Source of the DNA: JALYXI01 sp963795835
Lineage (GTDB): Bacteria > Acidobacteriota > Terriglobia > Bryobacterales > Bryobacteraceae
DNA length: 64,000 nucleotides
Direction of reading: 5' to 3'
NCBI GenBank assembly: GCA_963795835.1
Contig: CAWCJC010000002.1
Coordinates: 248,001 to 312,000 of the forward strand
Made by a program: the position numbers and the translations under genes. This document shows positions 24,505 through 32,845 of the stretch, one piece after another. The notes under the pieces were generated by a model. It was not told where the DNA came from. It worked only from the letters and a program-made list of their open reading frames with translations, and did not search any database. Position 1 is the stretch's first letter; every line of letters begins with the position of its first letter.

Positions 24505-26247
24505 TTACTCTTCCTCGCCGGAGCGGCCCGGATCGTTCCTGCCAGAGCTGCGGAAGTTATCCATTCGCAAGGTCGCCGCAGCGGCGTGGCGCTGATAATC
24601 CTGCAACCGGTTCCGCTCTTCGTCTTCCAGGATCGCCTTGAGGCTCAGCCCGATTTTCTTTTCCTGTTCATTCATCCGGATAATCTTGAAGTTGGCTTCC
24701 TGGCCCACGGTGAGAGGGGGGGCCTCCCCTTTCCTGCCCGAATAACCCGGGGTTTCTGAGAAATGACACAAGCCTTCCACGCCCTCGGCGAGCTCGACGA
24801 ATGCACCGAAGCTCGAAAGGCGGCAAACCTTTCCGTGAACCAGATCGTTCACATTGTGGGCCTGGAAATAACTCTCCCAGGCATCCGGCTGCAAGTGCTT
24901 CACGCTTAAGGAAAGCCGCTTCGCCTGCGAATCGATTCCCAGAATCACTGCCTGCGTGACTGAACCCTTCCGCAGTATTTCGGATGGATGCTTGACGCGC
25001 TTGGTCCAGGAAAGATCGGAGACATGCACCAGCCCGTCAATGCCTTCTTCAATTTCAATGAAGACGCCAAAATCCGTCATGTTACGGACCCGCCCCTCCA
25101 CCACGCTGCCGATGCTGTAGCGTTCCTCGATGGTGCTCCAGGGGTTTGCTTCCAATTGCTTCAAACCGAGCGAAATGCGGCGCTCTTTCGGGAGGATCGC
25201 TAAAACCACGGTTTCCACCTGATCGCCCGGTTTCACGACCTTAGACGGATGTTTCATGCGACGTGACCACGTCATTTCGCTGACATGAATCAGCCCTTCC
25301 ACACCAGGCTCCAACTCCACGAACGCTCCGTAATCGGCAACGCTGACCACGCGGCCAATCACCCGGGTATTTACGGCGTAACGTTGCTCGATGTTCTCCC
25401 AAGGATCGCCCATCAACTGCTTCATCCCAAGCGAGATGCGTTCCTTGGCCGGGTCGTACTTCAAGACCTGCACGGTCACCTGATCGCCCGGCTGCAGGAT
25501 TTCCGAAGGGTGGCCCACGCGGCCGTGTGACATATCGGTTACATGGAGCAGTCCGTCGATCCCGCCCAGATCGATAAACGCCCCGTATTCCGTCAAATTC
25601 TTGACGATGCCGGTCACCACGGCGCCTTCCTGCAAATGTTCAAGCGTGATGGTGCGGCGCTCCGTGACGTCCTGCTCCATCGCCGCCCGGCGTGATACAA
25701 CCACGTTGCCTCTGCGGCGATTGAGTTTAATGATCTTTACCGGAGCATCCTGTCCGATGAGCTGATCAAGATTCCGCAGCGGCCTGACATCCACCTGTGA
25801 GCCCGGCATGAATGCCGTAATCCCGACGTCTACGGAAAGGCCGCCCTTCACCCGCCCAATGATGCGCCCCGAAATCGTCAACTGCTCTTCAAAGGCTTTC
25901 TCCAAATCCGTCCAGATCCGCAAGCGCGCCGCTTTGCGGTGTGAAAGCGTGACGTAGCCTTCCACCCGCTCCGCCTGATGATCGACCATGACGTCGATCA
26001 CATCGCCGGGTTGAACCGTGATTTCACCCGCCGCGTTTTGGAATTGCTCCAAGGGTACGATCCCCTCGGATTTGTAAGCGAAATCGACGATTACATCTTT
26101 GGATGTGACCTTGAGAACGCGTCCTTCCAGAACTTCGTCTTCCGCCGGGGGAACGAAGTGGCTGTAATCGTCCAGCAGATGCTCGTAATCTTCCGGCTCC
26201 ATGGGAGCGGTTGATTCCAAGTGCTCTTTGGTTTCGTTCTCCGGCAT
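24505..26247 (-). CDS. rpsA: 30S ribosomal protein S1
   Basis: A 580-residue protein with six S1 RNA-binding repeats. Landmarks in order are EGRVLKVTSKDVIVDF, GRVKGGLSVDVGITAFMPGS, GIVKNLTEYGAFIDLGG, GRVVSVADYGAFVELEPG, GRVRNMTDFGVFIEIEEG and GKVCRLSSFGAFVELAEG. S1 helps mRNA bind the 30S subunit. Repeats four and five carry the conserved HVS-x-x-W-x-x-R-x-K-H-P segment. A strong sigma-70 promoter lies about 85 bases upstream and a probable terminator directly after the stop. Confidence 0.95.
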   Translation of the reverse strand: MPENETKEHLESTAPMEPEDYEHLLDDYSHFVPPAEDEVLEGRVLKVTSKDVIVDFAYKSEGIVPLEQFQNAAGEITVQPGDVIDVMVDHQAERVEGYVTLSHRKAARLRIWTDLEKAFEEQLTISGRIIGRVKGGLSVDVGITAFMPGSQVDVRPLRNLDQLIGQDAPVKIIKLNRRRGNVVVSRRAAMEQDVTERRTITLEHLQEGAVVTGIVKNLTEYGAFIDLGGIDGLLHVTDMSHGRVGHPSEILQPGDQVTVQVLKYDPAKERISLGMKQLMGDPWENIEQRYAVNTRVIGRVVSVADYGAFVELEPGVEGLIHVSEMTWSRRMKHPSKVVKPGDQVETVVLAILPKERRISLGLKQLEANPWSTIEERYSIGSVVEGRVRNMTDFGVFIEIEEGIDGLVHVSDLSWTKRVKHPSEILRKGSVTQAVILGIDSQAKRLSLSVKHLQPDAWESYFQAHNVNDLVHGKVCRLSSFGAFVELAEGVEGLCHFSETPGYSGRKGEAPPLTVGQEANFKIIRMNEQEKKIGLSLKAILEDEERNRLQDYQRHAAAATLRMDNFRSSGRNDPGRSGEEE

Positions 26248-26333
26248 GATGCTACTCCCCAGGTCACCGACCGTAACGATTCGCTCACATGGGAGAGATT
26301 ACAGTAAGCAACTGATAATACGCAGTTTCTAGG

Positions 26334-26362
26334 AATATAGCGAAGGGCTTCACCCTTGTCAA
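26334..26362 (-). promoter_or_regulatory. Sigma-70 promoter of rpsA
   Basis: On the minus strand there is a perfect -35 box TTGACA (26357-26362), a spacer of exactly 17 bases, and a -10 box TATATT (26334-26339). Transcription would start near 26327, giving a leader of about 80 bases. The spacer contains a perfect inverted repeat AAGGG-CTTCA-CCCTT read on the plus strand (26343-26357), which could be an operator. Confidence 0.8.
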
Positions 26363-26453
26363 TTTAGCGGCAATCTGAAACGGTTATGCGGCAATTAAAT
26401 GCGTTAACGCGATGTTTATATGTTTAAAGCGTGAAAGGTAAGTGGAATAAAGT

Positions 26454-26702
26454 TTAATAGGTCGGGTCGCCAGAGGTTGAGGTAGGCACGGCATCGCCAC
26501 CGTCGGGGAGGGAATTTTTCCAATCCTCTAATTGCGAATCGGCTGTTTCTTTGGTGTAGCCGTATTTCGTCTGAAGCGCGGCTGAAAGCTGGTCCCGCTT
26601 TCCGGATAAGTCGTCCAATTCTTGCTGAGTAAGTCCTTCGAACTTATCGCTGAAACTTGCAGCCAACTTGTTCCAATCTCTTTCAATCCGATCCCATGTC
26701 AT
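26454..26702 (-). CDS. CsbD-like stress protein
   Basis: An 82-residue small hydrophilic protein. The start W-D-R-I-E-R-D-W-N-K-L, then LTQQELDDLSGKRDQLSAALQ and YGYTKETADSQLEDW match the CsbD family of general-stress proteins (W-x-x-L-T-x-x-D-L-x-x-I-x-G-x-x-x-x-L-x-x-x-L-Q-x-x-Y-G). The C-terminal dozen residues are non-conserved. Its function is not known beyond stress induction in other bacteria. The gene is upstream of rpsA but separated by about 200 bases holding the rpsA promoter. Confidence 0.85.
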   Translation of the reverse strand: MTWDRIERDWNKLAASFSDKFEGLTQQELDDLSGKRDQLSAALQTKYGYTKETADSQLEDWKNSLPDGGDAVPTSTSGDPTY

Positions 26703-26774
26703 TCGCGGCGATGCTCCCTGGAGCTAAGGCGAGCAGTTGGTCTGCCACCGTGGTATTCGCGTAACAATGGAACT

Positions 26775-28013
26775 GTGCTGCTCCGCCGCCGCTTCCTTCT
26801 CCTCCCCCTCTCACTGGCTGCACCAGCCCTTGCGGCGGATTCCGTTTACACCTACGTGGGTAACCTGGATTCCAGAAGCGCTCTTCTGGCTTGGGGCACT
26901 ACGCGAGGCCCAAATACCATCGGCCGGTCCTCTACTCCCATGGGCGAGGCCATCGTTACCGTTGCGGGCCGCAAAATCCCTTCTCATCAAAATTGGGCTG
27001 AGATCGCCGATCTTGACCCGGATCGCGATTACCCCTATGAGGTGGCGGTGGGGGGCAAAAAGATCGGGGAAGGGAAGTTTCACACCTGGCCAGAGGAGGC
27101 CACCTCTCTCTGCTTCTTCGTAATTGGCGATTACGGTAACGGCACAGAAGCCCAGTTTCAGGTGGCCCGCGCCATGGAACGCGAATATAAGAAGCGCGCA
27201 GGCACGGCGTCTCCCGTGCGTTTTGTGATTACTACGGGAGACAACATTTACGCCGACATTAACGTTGGTTTTCGCGCCGTGCATTCAGGCGATAGCGATT
27301 CGGATTGGGAAGATAAATTTTTTAAACCCTACCAGCCGTTGCTCCGAGAGATCCCGTTTTTCCCTACGCTCGGCAATCACGATGGCAACAGCAGCGAGAA
27401 TCGCGCCGACCTCACGGCATACCTCGATAATTTCTATTTTCCCAAGAACCGTCCCGCCCGGTGGTACGACTTTCGGTATGCCAACTTAGCCCACTTCTAC
27501 GCCCTGGATAGCACCACCAATACCGAGAGCGGCTCCACCCGTCCCATCTTTGACGAGAACGGCGAGCAGTTCAGCTGGTTCCGCAAGACAGTCGCGCAGG
27601 CAAAAACGCCCTGGCGCATTCCGTTCTGGCACCACCCCGTTTTCAATGCAGGCCCTTTCCATCATTCCGCTTACAAGGACCTAAAGCATTTCCTCCCTGT
27701 TTTCAAAGAGGCCGGTGTAAAAACCGTATTCAGCGGGCATGAGCACAATTTCCAATTCAGCGAACAGACGGACGAAACGTTCGGGGTTCGTTTCGTAATT
27801 TCTGGCGCGGGCGGCGAACTGCGCCACGGAGATGTCCGCGGCAAGATGGCCAAGGCGAAGATTGAAGGGTGGGCGGCGGAGTTGCATTTCACCGTAGTTG
27901 AAATTGAAGGCAGCCAAATGCGCATTACGCCGATGGGCGTAAATGCTCCCATTTCCCCCATTGCCCCGGACGGCTCACCCACAAAGATGCCGCTTGCTGT
28001 GCGGCTCGCGTGA
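26775..28013 (+). CDS. Secreted purple-acid-phosphatase-like metallophosphoesterase
   Basis: A 412-residue protein with a signal peptide RRRFLLLPLSLAAPALA. A beta domain (residues about 25-110, like the N-terminal Fn3-like domain of purple acid phosphatases) is followed by a calcineurin-type catalytic domain. All dimetal motifs are visible: IGDYGNG, TTGDNIY, TLGNHDG, HHPVFNAG and SGHEHNF. It probably hydrolyses phosphate esters in the periplasm. The GTG at 26775 is chosen because it starts the signal peptide. A longer frame opening at 26622 lies over the divergent CsbD gene, and ATG at 26767 is out of frame. Confidence 0.87.
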   Translation: MLLRRRFLLLPLSLAAPALAADSVYTYVGNLDSRSALLAWGTTRGPNTIGRSSTPMGEAIVTVAGRKIPSHQNWAEIADLDPDRDYPYEVAVGGKKIGEGKFHTWPEEATSLCFFVIGDYGNGTEAQFQVARAMEREYKKRAGTASPVRFVITTGDNIYADINVGFRAVHSGDSDSDWEDKFFKPYQPLLREIPFFPTLGNHDGNSSENRADLTAYLDNFYFPKNRPARWYDFRYANLAHFYALDSTTNTESGSTRPIFDENGEQFSWFRKTVAQAKTPWRIPFWHHPVFNAGPFHHSAYKDLKHFLPVFKEAGVKTVFSGHEHNFQFSEQTDETFGVRFVISGAGGELRHGDVRGKMAKAKIEGWAAELHFTVVEIEGSQMRITPMGVNAPISPIAPDGSPTKMPLAVRLA

Positions 28014-28045
28014 CGTGGCCCTGAGCCTGCTAAGTGTAAATCGAT

Positions 28046-28966
28046 ATGAGTCTTCAGGAAATCGCGCCCGGTGTGGCGCGCATGCCCGTCAGCATAGCCA
28101 ATGTTTATTTCGTAGGCGCTCCGGGTGAGACGTGGTTCTTGGTGGATTCGGGCACGCCGGACAAATCCCAAAACGTGCTTAAGGCGGCGGCTGCGCGTTA
28201 TGGGCGGGATGCCCGCCCGGAATTCATTCTTTTGACTCACGGGCATTTCGATCATTCCGGGTCAGCCTACGATTTGGCTGAAGCCTGGCATGTTCCGATC
28301 TACGCTCATGCTCTGGAAGTCCCCTATTTGACCGGCATCTCTCCCTATCCGCCGAAAGATCCAACCGTGGGAGGAGCTATGGCTTTTCTCTCGCGATTCT
28401 TTCCCGTGAAATCGGCGCGGCTTCAGCCTCACCTTCGCGAATTGCCTTCGCAGGGTGAAGTTCCAGGCCATTCGGAATGGCGCTGGATTGCGGCTCCTGG
28501 GCATGCTCCAGGCCAAGTCGCGATTTTCAACGAGAGTCTTGGACTTTTGCTCGCCGGAGATGCGTTCGCAACTGCGGATCTGGATTCGGCGATCGGTCTG
28601 ATCTCTCAGCAACCCCGGATTTCCAGGCCTCCCGCACCGTTCACGTACGATTGGCAGCAAGCCCGCGAATCCGTGAAGACGCTTGCGAAACTAGCGCCCC
28701 GGACCGTGGGCTGCGGACATGGCCCACCAATGTCCGGTTCAGAGGTTGCAATCGAACTCAACGATTTGGCACAAAACTTTCCGCTTCCCGAACATGGCCG
28801 TTACGTTCCCGAACCCGCGCAAACCGATGAGCGCGGGATCCGCTATGTTCCGCCGGCCAAGCCCGATCCGTTGCCTATGATTCTCGCTGCGGCCGGTATC
28901 ACCGCGGCTGTCGTTGCGGTTCTCCTGTGGAAGGTCCGGCTGGAAAGCGACGACGAGTTGGCCTGA
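28046..28966 (+). CDS. Metallo-beta-lactamase-fold hydrolase with C-terminal membrane anchor
   Basis: A 306-residue protein of the glyoxalase II-like MBL superfamily. The metal motif LTHGHFDHSGSA (H-x-H-x-D-H) lies near residue 73, and a GHAPGQVA motif and LLAGDAF near 155-180 complete the binuclear site. The C-terminus has an added hydrophobic helix MILAAAGITAAVVAVLLW (about residues 276-295), so the enzyme is probably membrane-anchored. The substrate cannot be inferred. It lies 32 bases after the phosphatase gene and may be cotranscribed with it. Confidence 0.87.
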   Translation: MSLQEIAPGVARMPVSIANVYFVGAPGETWFLVDSGTPDKSQNVLKAAAARYGRDARPEFILLTHGHFDHSGSAYDLAEAWHVPIYAHALEVPYLTGISPYPPKDPTVGGAMAFLSRFFPVKSARLQPHLRELPSQGEVPGHSEWRWIAAPGHAPGQVAIFNESLGLLLAGDAFATADLDSAIGLISQQPRISRPPAPFTYDWQQARESVKTLAKLAPRTVGCGHGPPMSGSEVAIELNDLAQNFPLPEHGRYVPEPAQTDERGIRYVPPAKPDPLPMILAAAGITAAVVAVLLWKVRLESDDELA

Positions 28967-28974
28967 TTACCGTC

Positions 28975-29340
28975 CTACATCTCCGCGAGAGCGGAAACCA
29001 ACGCGCCCTTCGCCGTCGCATGCAGTGGATCCTCTGACATTCGAACCCCCGAAATCGCAATCGGCAGTGGCGTTTGCGCCAGCATCTTTTCAAACCGCTC
29101 CCGGAATCCTTTGGGACACGCGCTTCCTCCCGCAATCACGATAGGAATCGGACGGTCCAGCCGCGGCACGTTCCGCGCTTCCGCCAATACGCCCTTTAAG
29201 CTCCCGATTACGCTCCCGATCATGTCGTCGTAGTAGACGGTGAGCGCCTGATTCACCTTATCGGCGAAATACCCGTTGAAGTGAAACGTTTCCTCTTTCA
29301 TTGCGCGGATCCGGGTCGCGCCTTCACCCGCTACGCTCGC
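28975..29340 (-). CDS. Actin-like ATPase, 3' part (frameshifted)
   Basis: This is the C-terminal part of the actin-like protein whose start lies at 29962. In the second frame it reads SVAGEGATRIRAMKEE, then VYYDDMIGSVIG, then PIVIAGGSACPKGF (adenosine/phosphate-2-type GG motif) and ends in LHATAKGALVSALAEM. Deleting one G of the GGG at 29340-29342 joins the two frames as FIDRSAASVAGEGATRI. The short distance to the convergent MBL gene's stop (eight bases) marks the true gene end. Confidence 0.72.
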   Translation of the reverse strand, partial: ASVAGEGATRIRAMKEETFHFNGYFADKVNQALTVYYDDMIGSVIGSLKGVLAEARNVPRLDRPIPIVIAGGSACPKGFRERFEKMLAQTPLPIAISGVRMSEDPLHATAKGALVSALAEM

Positions 29341-29962
29341 CCGCGCTCCGGTCGATAAAGTCGCCACCCTTCGGCACGCTAAAGCTGAACACCGGCATCG
29401 AAAGATACGCGAGCGATACATTACACATCCCGCCCCCGCAACTGATCCCGATTCCGGTGAAGTTTGTCTCTTCCAACTCCGCCAACACCACCGCCAGCCC
29501 CTCATTCACGCAAGCCACCTGAAACCCCATATTGACCAGGACCTGCCGCAGCGTTTTCTCGTGGTAGGTCAAGTCGCTCGGCGACCCGACGGGAGCACCC
29601 GGAAGGCTGAAGCACAGCCGCGTTCCCGTTCGCTCGCCTTCCGGAATCAGCCGCTCCACAATCTGCTGCATCACCGCAATGGCCTCAGGCTCCTCCGGAT
29701 TCAAAACACCATTCGTCATCGGCCGGCGCGTTTCCAGATGGAACATGTTTGCGAACCGCTCGCTCTCATTTCCATAGACAATCATTTGCGAGCCGTCCAC
29801 CTTGTGCGGAACGTTCTCTTTTTCGAGCGAAGCCCGGGTCAGCTTCGAATAAGGAAGCGGAAGGAACGCATTCAGTTCCGTTCCATAAGTGAAGCCATCA
29901 CCATTCCGGCGGGCGGTAACAATCCGGCTTGTGCCGAGATCGAGTCCAATTGCGTTATCCAT
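29324..29962 (-). CDS. Actin-like ATPase (MreB/ParM/Hsp70 superfamily), 5' part of a frameshifted gene
   Basis: The N-terminus AIGLDLGTSRIVTARR is the phosphate-1 motif of actin-fold ATPases. ACVNEGLAVVLAELEE followed by GIGISCGGGMCNVSLAYL gives the connect-1 and phosphate-2 motifs. The sequence resembles bacterial cytomotive filaments more than chaperones (short, no substrate domain), but I cannot place it among MreB, ParM or MamK-like groups. The frame fails after GGDFIDRS, where the next residues (AGERSG, stop) are out of frame. The start at 29962 overlaps the end of the amidase gene by eight bases. If the shift is a sequence error, the full protein is about 328 residues. Confidence 0.78.
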   Translation of the reverse strand: MDNAIGLDLGTSRIVTARRNGDGFTYGTELNAFLPLPYSKLTRASLEKENVPHKVDGSQMIVYGNESERFANMFHLETRRPMTNGVLNPEEPEAIAVMQQIVERLIPEGERTGTRLCFSLPGAPVGSPSDLTYHEKTLRQVLVNMGFQVACVNEGLAVVLAELEETNFTGIGISCGGGMCNVSLAYLSMPVFSFSVPKGGDFIDRSAGERSG

Positions 29963-30914
29963 TCCGTTGTCTCCTGAGTGTTTTATATTGCTGTTGCAAC
30001 CGTATTCTGAATTCTTGTGCGGTGATGCCTTCTCGCGCCGCCCGTCTGGAAAGGTCGTCTTCCGCAGCCAGCAATCCCGGCCACGCCCGATTCCCGAGGC
30101 TGCGCAGAAATTCCTGGTCGTGCCCGAATCCGAAGACGGCCACCGCCGCTACCGCAGCACCGTAGCCCGGATTTACCCCGATGGCCGCGAAGGGGAAGCT
30201 TGCGCCCCAATCCGTGTGATACCCAATTCGCATGTTGTCGGGATTAACCGATACTTGCGCGTGCGTAACGCAGTTCGCTTCGGCAATGCTGTACTGAAAT
30301 CGCAACATTTCCGTCAACAAACGCCCTGTATGAATTTGCGCCGGCGAAGGCTCAAAGGGGGCCCGGCTTTCCGCCTCAAAGGACACACCGAGGAAGCTCT
30401 CGTTCAGATCTATCCAGACTGTTTCGGCGCTGGCCCAAATGGAATGCCCCGCATGCATGGCAATCTGGTTTTCCGGAACAATGCGGTATGCCTGCCCGAA
30501 CCGGTCAATCACGAAATTATAAGAACGCCCGCTGCGTACATGCTCCAGCATGCTTTCCCGGCCTCGGAGCAAGGCGCGGTTCTGGGCAGGCTCAAAGGCG
30601 AAAATTTCGCTTTCCGTGCTGTGGAAAACGATTCCTACGGGCGCAGTCGCAACGGCTTCTCTCTTAAGAAGATCGCGACTATAACTCCGGAAGTGACGCC
30701 CAGCCGACTCCGTCTCGTAAGCGCGGCTTATTGAAAGCCCATTGCTGTACAGCACGCGATCCGCGTTCTCTTCGACCGTCCAGACTACCGAACTTCGGGC
30801 GGCAGGTTCAGCCGGTATTGACACCCTTAAGGAGTTTGGCTTGGAACGGCCCAACTGACTCCCACAGAGCAGAACCACGGCCGCCAGTAGAATTCTGCCG
30901 CGCCTTCGCCACAT
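29955..30914 (-). CDS. N-acetylmuramoyl-L-alanine amidase / PGRP-fold protein
   Basis: A 319-residue protein. A signal-anchor-like start MWRRRGRILLAAVVLLC is followed by a spacer and an Amidase_2/PGRP-like domain: GIVFHSTES (first zinc His), YNFVIDRFGQAYRIV, IAMHAGHSIWA, and GYHTDWGASFPF. It likely cleaves or binds peptidoglycan in the periplasm. The frame stays open upstream to 31130, but that stretch is arginine-rich, overlaps the next gene and lacks a signal. The ATG at 30914 is therefore chosen. It is followed with an eight-base overlap by the actin-like gene, so cell wall and cytoskeleton functions may be linked. Confidence 0.8.
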   Translation of the reverse strand: MWRRRGRILLAAVVLLCGSQLGRSKPNSLRVSIPAEPAARSSVVWTVEENADRVLYSNGLSISRAYETESAGRHFRSYSRDLLKREAVATAPVGIVFHSTESEIFAFEPAQNRALLRGRESMLEHVRSGRSYNFVIDRFGQAYRIVPENQIAMHAGHSIWASAETVWIDLNESFLGVSFEAESRAPFEPSPAQIHTGRLLTEMLRFQYSIAEANCVTHAQVSVNPDNMRIGYHTDWGASFPFAAIGVNPGYGAAVAAVAVFGFGHDQEFLRSLGNRAWPGLLAAEDDLSRRAAREGITAQEFRIRLQQQYKTLRRQRNG

Positions 30915-31045
30915 TTGCCTGCGGAGCCCAACCTGACGCAGAAATCGCAATCGCTCCACGGAGTCCCTGCGTGCCGAAGCCCTCCGCTCGATGGACCAAA
31001 ATTTGCGCAATCGAGGACTACTGTGTCTCTTTGGAGCTATTCCTC

Positions 31046-31966
31046 TCAGAGGTCGCGGTATATTTCCGCTAACAACTCGTCCACGCGCCGCCCGAAGTAA
31101 TGCACGGCGTACGGCTGATCTTCGGGCCAATCGACAGCCCCAAGCTTCGGATCGTCCACTTTTGGCGCGGTTAGCAAATCGAAGCGACGAAGCGTCTCCC
31201 GATGGAGCGCATCAACGTCTCCGGCCTGCGCAAGCCGGGCCATGCGGTTGAATCCCAACGACTGATGGCACAGCATCACGGTATTTCGAAAAACCCGCCG
31301 GCTTTTTCGCCACGACCGATATTTCAGAAACATTTCGTAATCGGTTTCACGCGCCCACGTCCGCGCCTGCTCCACCCGGCGCAGCAGTTCACGCCGGGCC
31401 TCCCGCCAATCGTTCCCTGCAGTGTCCCCCGATTGCAAAAGCCGAAATCCCTGATCCACCTGCTCCCGGCAATCCTGCCAAAGGCTCGCCAACTCCTCTT
31501 CCATGCGAAGCCCCACACGCGGGGCAGGAACCAATAAAGATGCCAAAATCGCAATGGCTCCGCCCAGCACCGTATCCACCAGCCGCGCCACCATCAGGCT
31601 GACAGACCACTGCCCCAGCACCGTAATCAGGAACGCTACATACACTGTGATGAAAAACGTCATCCACGGATAGGAGCTTTTGCGAAAGAATGCGGCGAAG
31701 AACACCGCGATGAGTAACAATGCCTGCTCAAGCGCGAGATGCCCATTGGACATCAAATGCAGAGCCCATCCGGCGACGCAACCCGCGCCTGTCATGCCGA
31801 TCCGATGCCACGTCTTGCGCAGGCTGCTCCCCCAAGTGTCGTTGACGACCACCACCGCGATCAGGATCATCCAGTAGGGCCGCTGGGCAGCGACCAGCGG
31901 ACTCGCCGCAATTGCCAGGGCAGCCGCCAGCGCTGCCCGCAGAGCCGTTCGCGTTGTATCAGTCAT
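31046..31966 (-). CDS. FUSC-type membrane exporter, second half-gene
   Basis: A 306-residue membrane protein. About six N-terminal hydrophobic segments (ALRAALAAALAIAASPLVA; YWMILIAVVVVND; TGAGCVAGWALHL; ALLLIAVFFAAFF; FFITVYVAFLITVLG; VLGGAIAILASLLVPA) are followed by a cytosolic helical domain. The RPYWMILIAVVVVNDTWG...R-I-G motif is the FUSC/AaeB/YccS signature of aromatic-acid-type exporters. Full-length family members contain two such halves; here the other half is encoded just upstream, with start and stop overlapping as ATGA. The pair would form a complete exporter. Confidence 0.82.
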   Translation of the reverse strand: MTDTTRTALRAALAAALAIAASPLVAAQRPYWMILIAVVVVNDTWGSSLRKTWHRIGMTGAGCVAGWALHLMSNGHLALEQALLLIAVFFAAFFRKSSYPWMTFFITVYVAFLITVLGQWSVSLMVARLVDTVLGGAIAILASLLVPAPRVGLRMEEELASLWQDCREQVDQGFRLLQSGDTAGNDWREARRELLRRVEQARTWARETDYEMFLKYRSWRKSRRVFRNTVMLCHQSLGFNRMARLAQAGDVDALHRETLRRFDLLTAPKVDDPKLGAVDWPEDQPYAVHYFGRRVDELLAEIYRDL

Positions 31967-32026
31967 GCTTTCAGCAAGGCCTGCCCGTGCGTTAACTCAT
32001 CGAAAATCTGCTCCAGATACTCGCGG

Positions 32027-32833
32027 CTATGCTGTTGCGCAATCTGTCCCGCGGAACCGCGCGAAGACTTCGCCGCCGTCCCTGGACCGTTCCATATCGA
32101 ACAGCAGAATCAACACTTGCAGCGCTTCATATTGATGGCTCAGCACGGTTTCGCAAATGGGGGGCGCGAATCCGCCCAGATGTTCGCGTTCTTCCTCTTC
32201 GAAAGCCACCGCACGATGCATCACGCTCAGGTCCGCCTGCGCGGCTCCGGGCTGTTGCATTCCCCGTTGCAACCGGAAACGAAACAAGTTCGCCGCATTG
32301 CGGAACGCGTATAACGATTCATCCCGAAGCACGTAAAAGTACACGCAAAATGCCGAAATAAAGCCACTAAACACGGCCACCATCATCGGCAGAGCGCTTT
32401 TCTCACCGCCGGGCTGCACTGTCGCCAGCAGGGCTAAAATGAACGCGAACACCGGAAACATAGCCTTGCCATGAATCCATCGCCGAACATAAAATGCCGC
32501 AAAGGCGGCGGCGACCAGCAACAGTTCCTTCATCCACGCGTGCCCGGACAGTTCACTTCCCACCCCGACCGCAATCGTCGACACGAAGCCCATTGCCGCC
32601 ATTGAGATCTGCCGCGTCCTTCGGGCGGTTCCCGCGGTCGACTGCATCAGAAAGCCCGCGCTTAGCCCCGCATAAAGCGCAACGTCCGATCCCAAGAAGC
32701 GCATCGCCTCAAGAGCGATCACCACGGCCAGTACGGTCTTTGCGCCATGCCGAAGCTGCGACAAACCCGGGTCTGCGGCCAGCAAAAAATAACGAATTTG
32801 ATTGAGCAACCCCAAATGCCGCGAGTGTAGCAA
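32027..32833 (-). CDS. FUSC-type membrane exporter, first half-gene (frameshifted near its end)
   Basis: A 268-residue frame with about six hydrophobic segments (VLAVVIALEAMRFLG; MAAMGFVSTIAVGVG; ELLLVAAAFAAFYV; MFPVFAFILALLATV; MMVAVFSGFISAFCVYF) and a cytosolic helical tail. After FARFRG the frame breaks. Removing one G from the GGG at 32048-32050 gives GQIAQQHSREYLEQIFDE and then ends at 31963, overlapping the start of the second half-gene by four bases. The true gene is therefore 31963-32833. The start is uncertain: the TTG at 32833 would leave only 12 bases to the divergent SDR gene, and TTG codons at 32815 or 32809 are possible. Confidence 0.78.
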   Translation of the reverse strand: MLHSRHLGLLNQIRYFLLAADPGLSQLRHGAKTVLAVVIALEAMRFLGSDVALYAGLSAGFLMQSTAGTARRTRQISMAAMGFVSTIAVGVGSELSGHAWMKELLLVAAAFAAFYVRRWIHGKAMFPVFAFILALLATVQPGGEKSALPMMVAVFSGFISAFCVYFYVLRDESLYAFRNAANLFRFRLQRGMQQPGAAQADLSVMHRAVAFEEEEREHLGGFAPPICETVLSHQYEALQVLILLFDMERSRDGGEVFARFRGTDCATA

Positions 32834-32845
32834 ACTGAGGGAACG

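Noticed and set aside
30915..31130. N-terminal extension of the amidase
   Set aside because: The extra 72 residues are arginine-rich, overlap the FUSC gene and precede a much better signal-anchor start at 30914.
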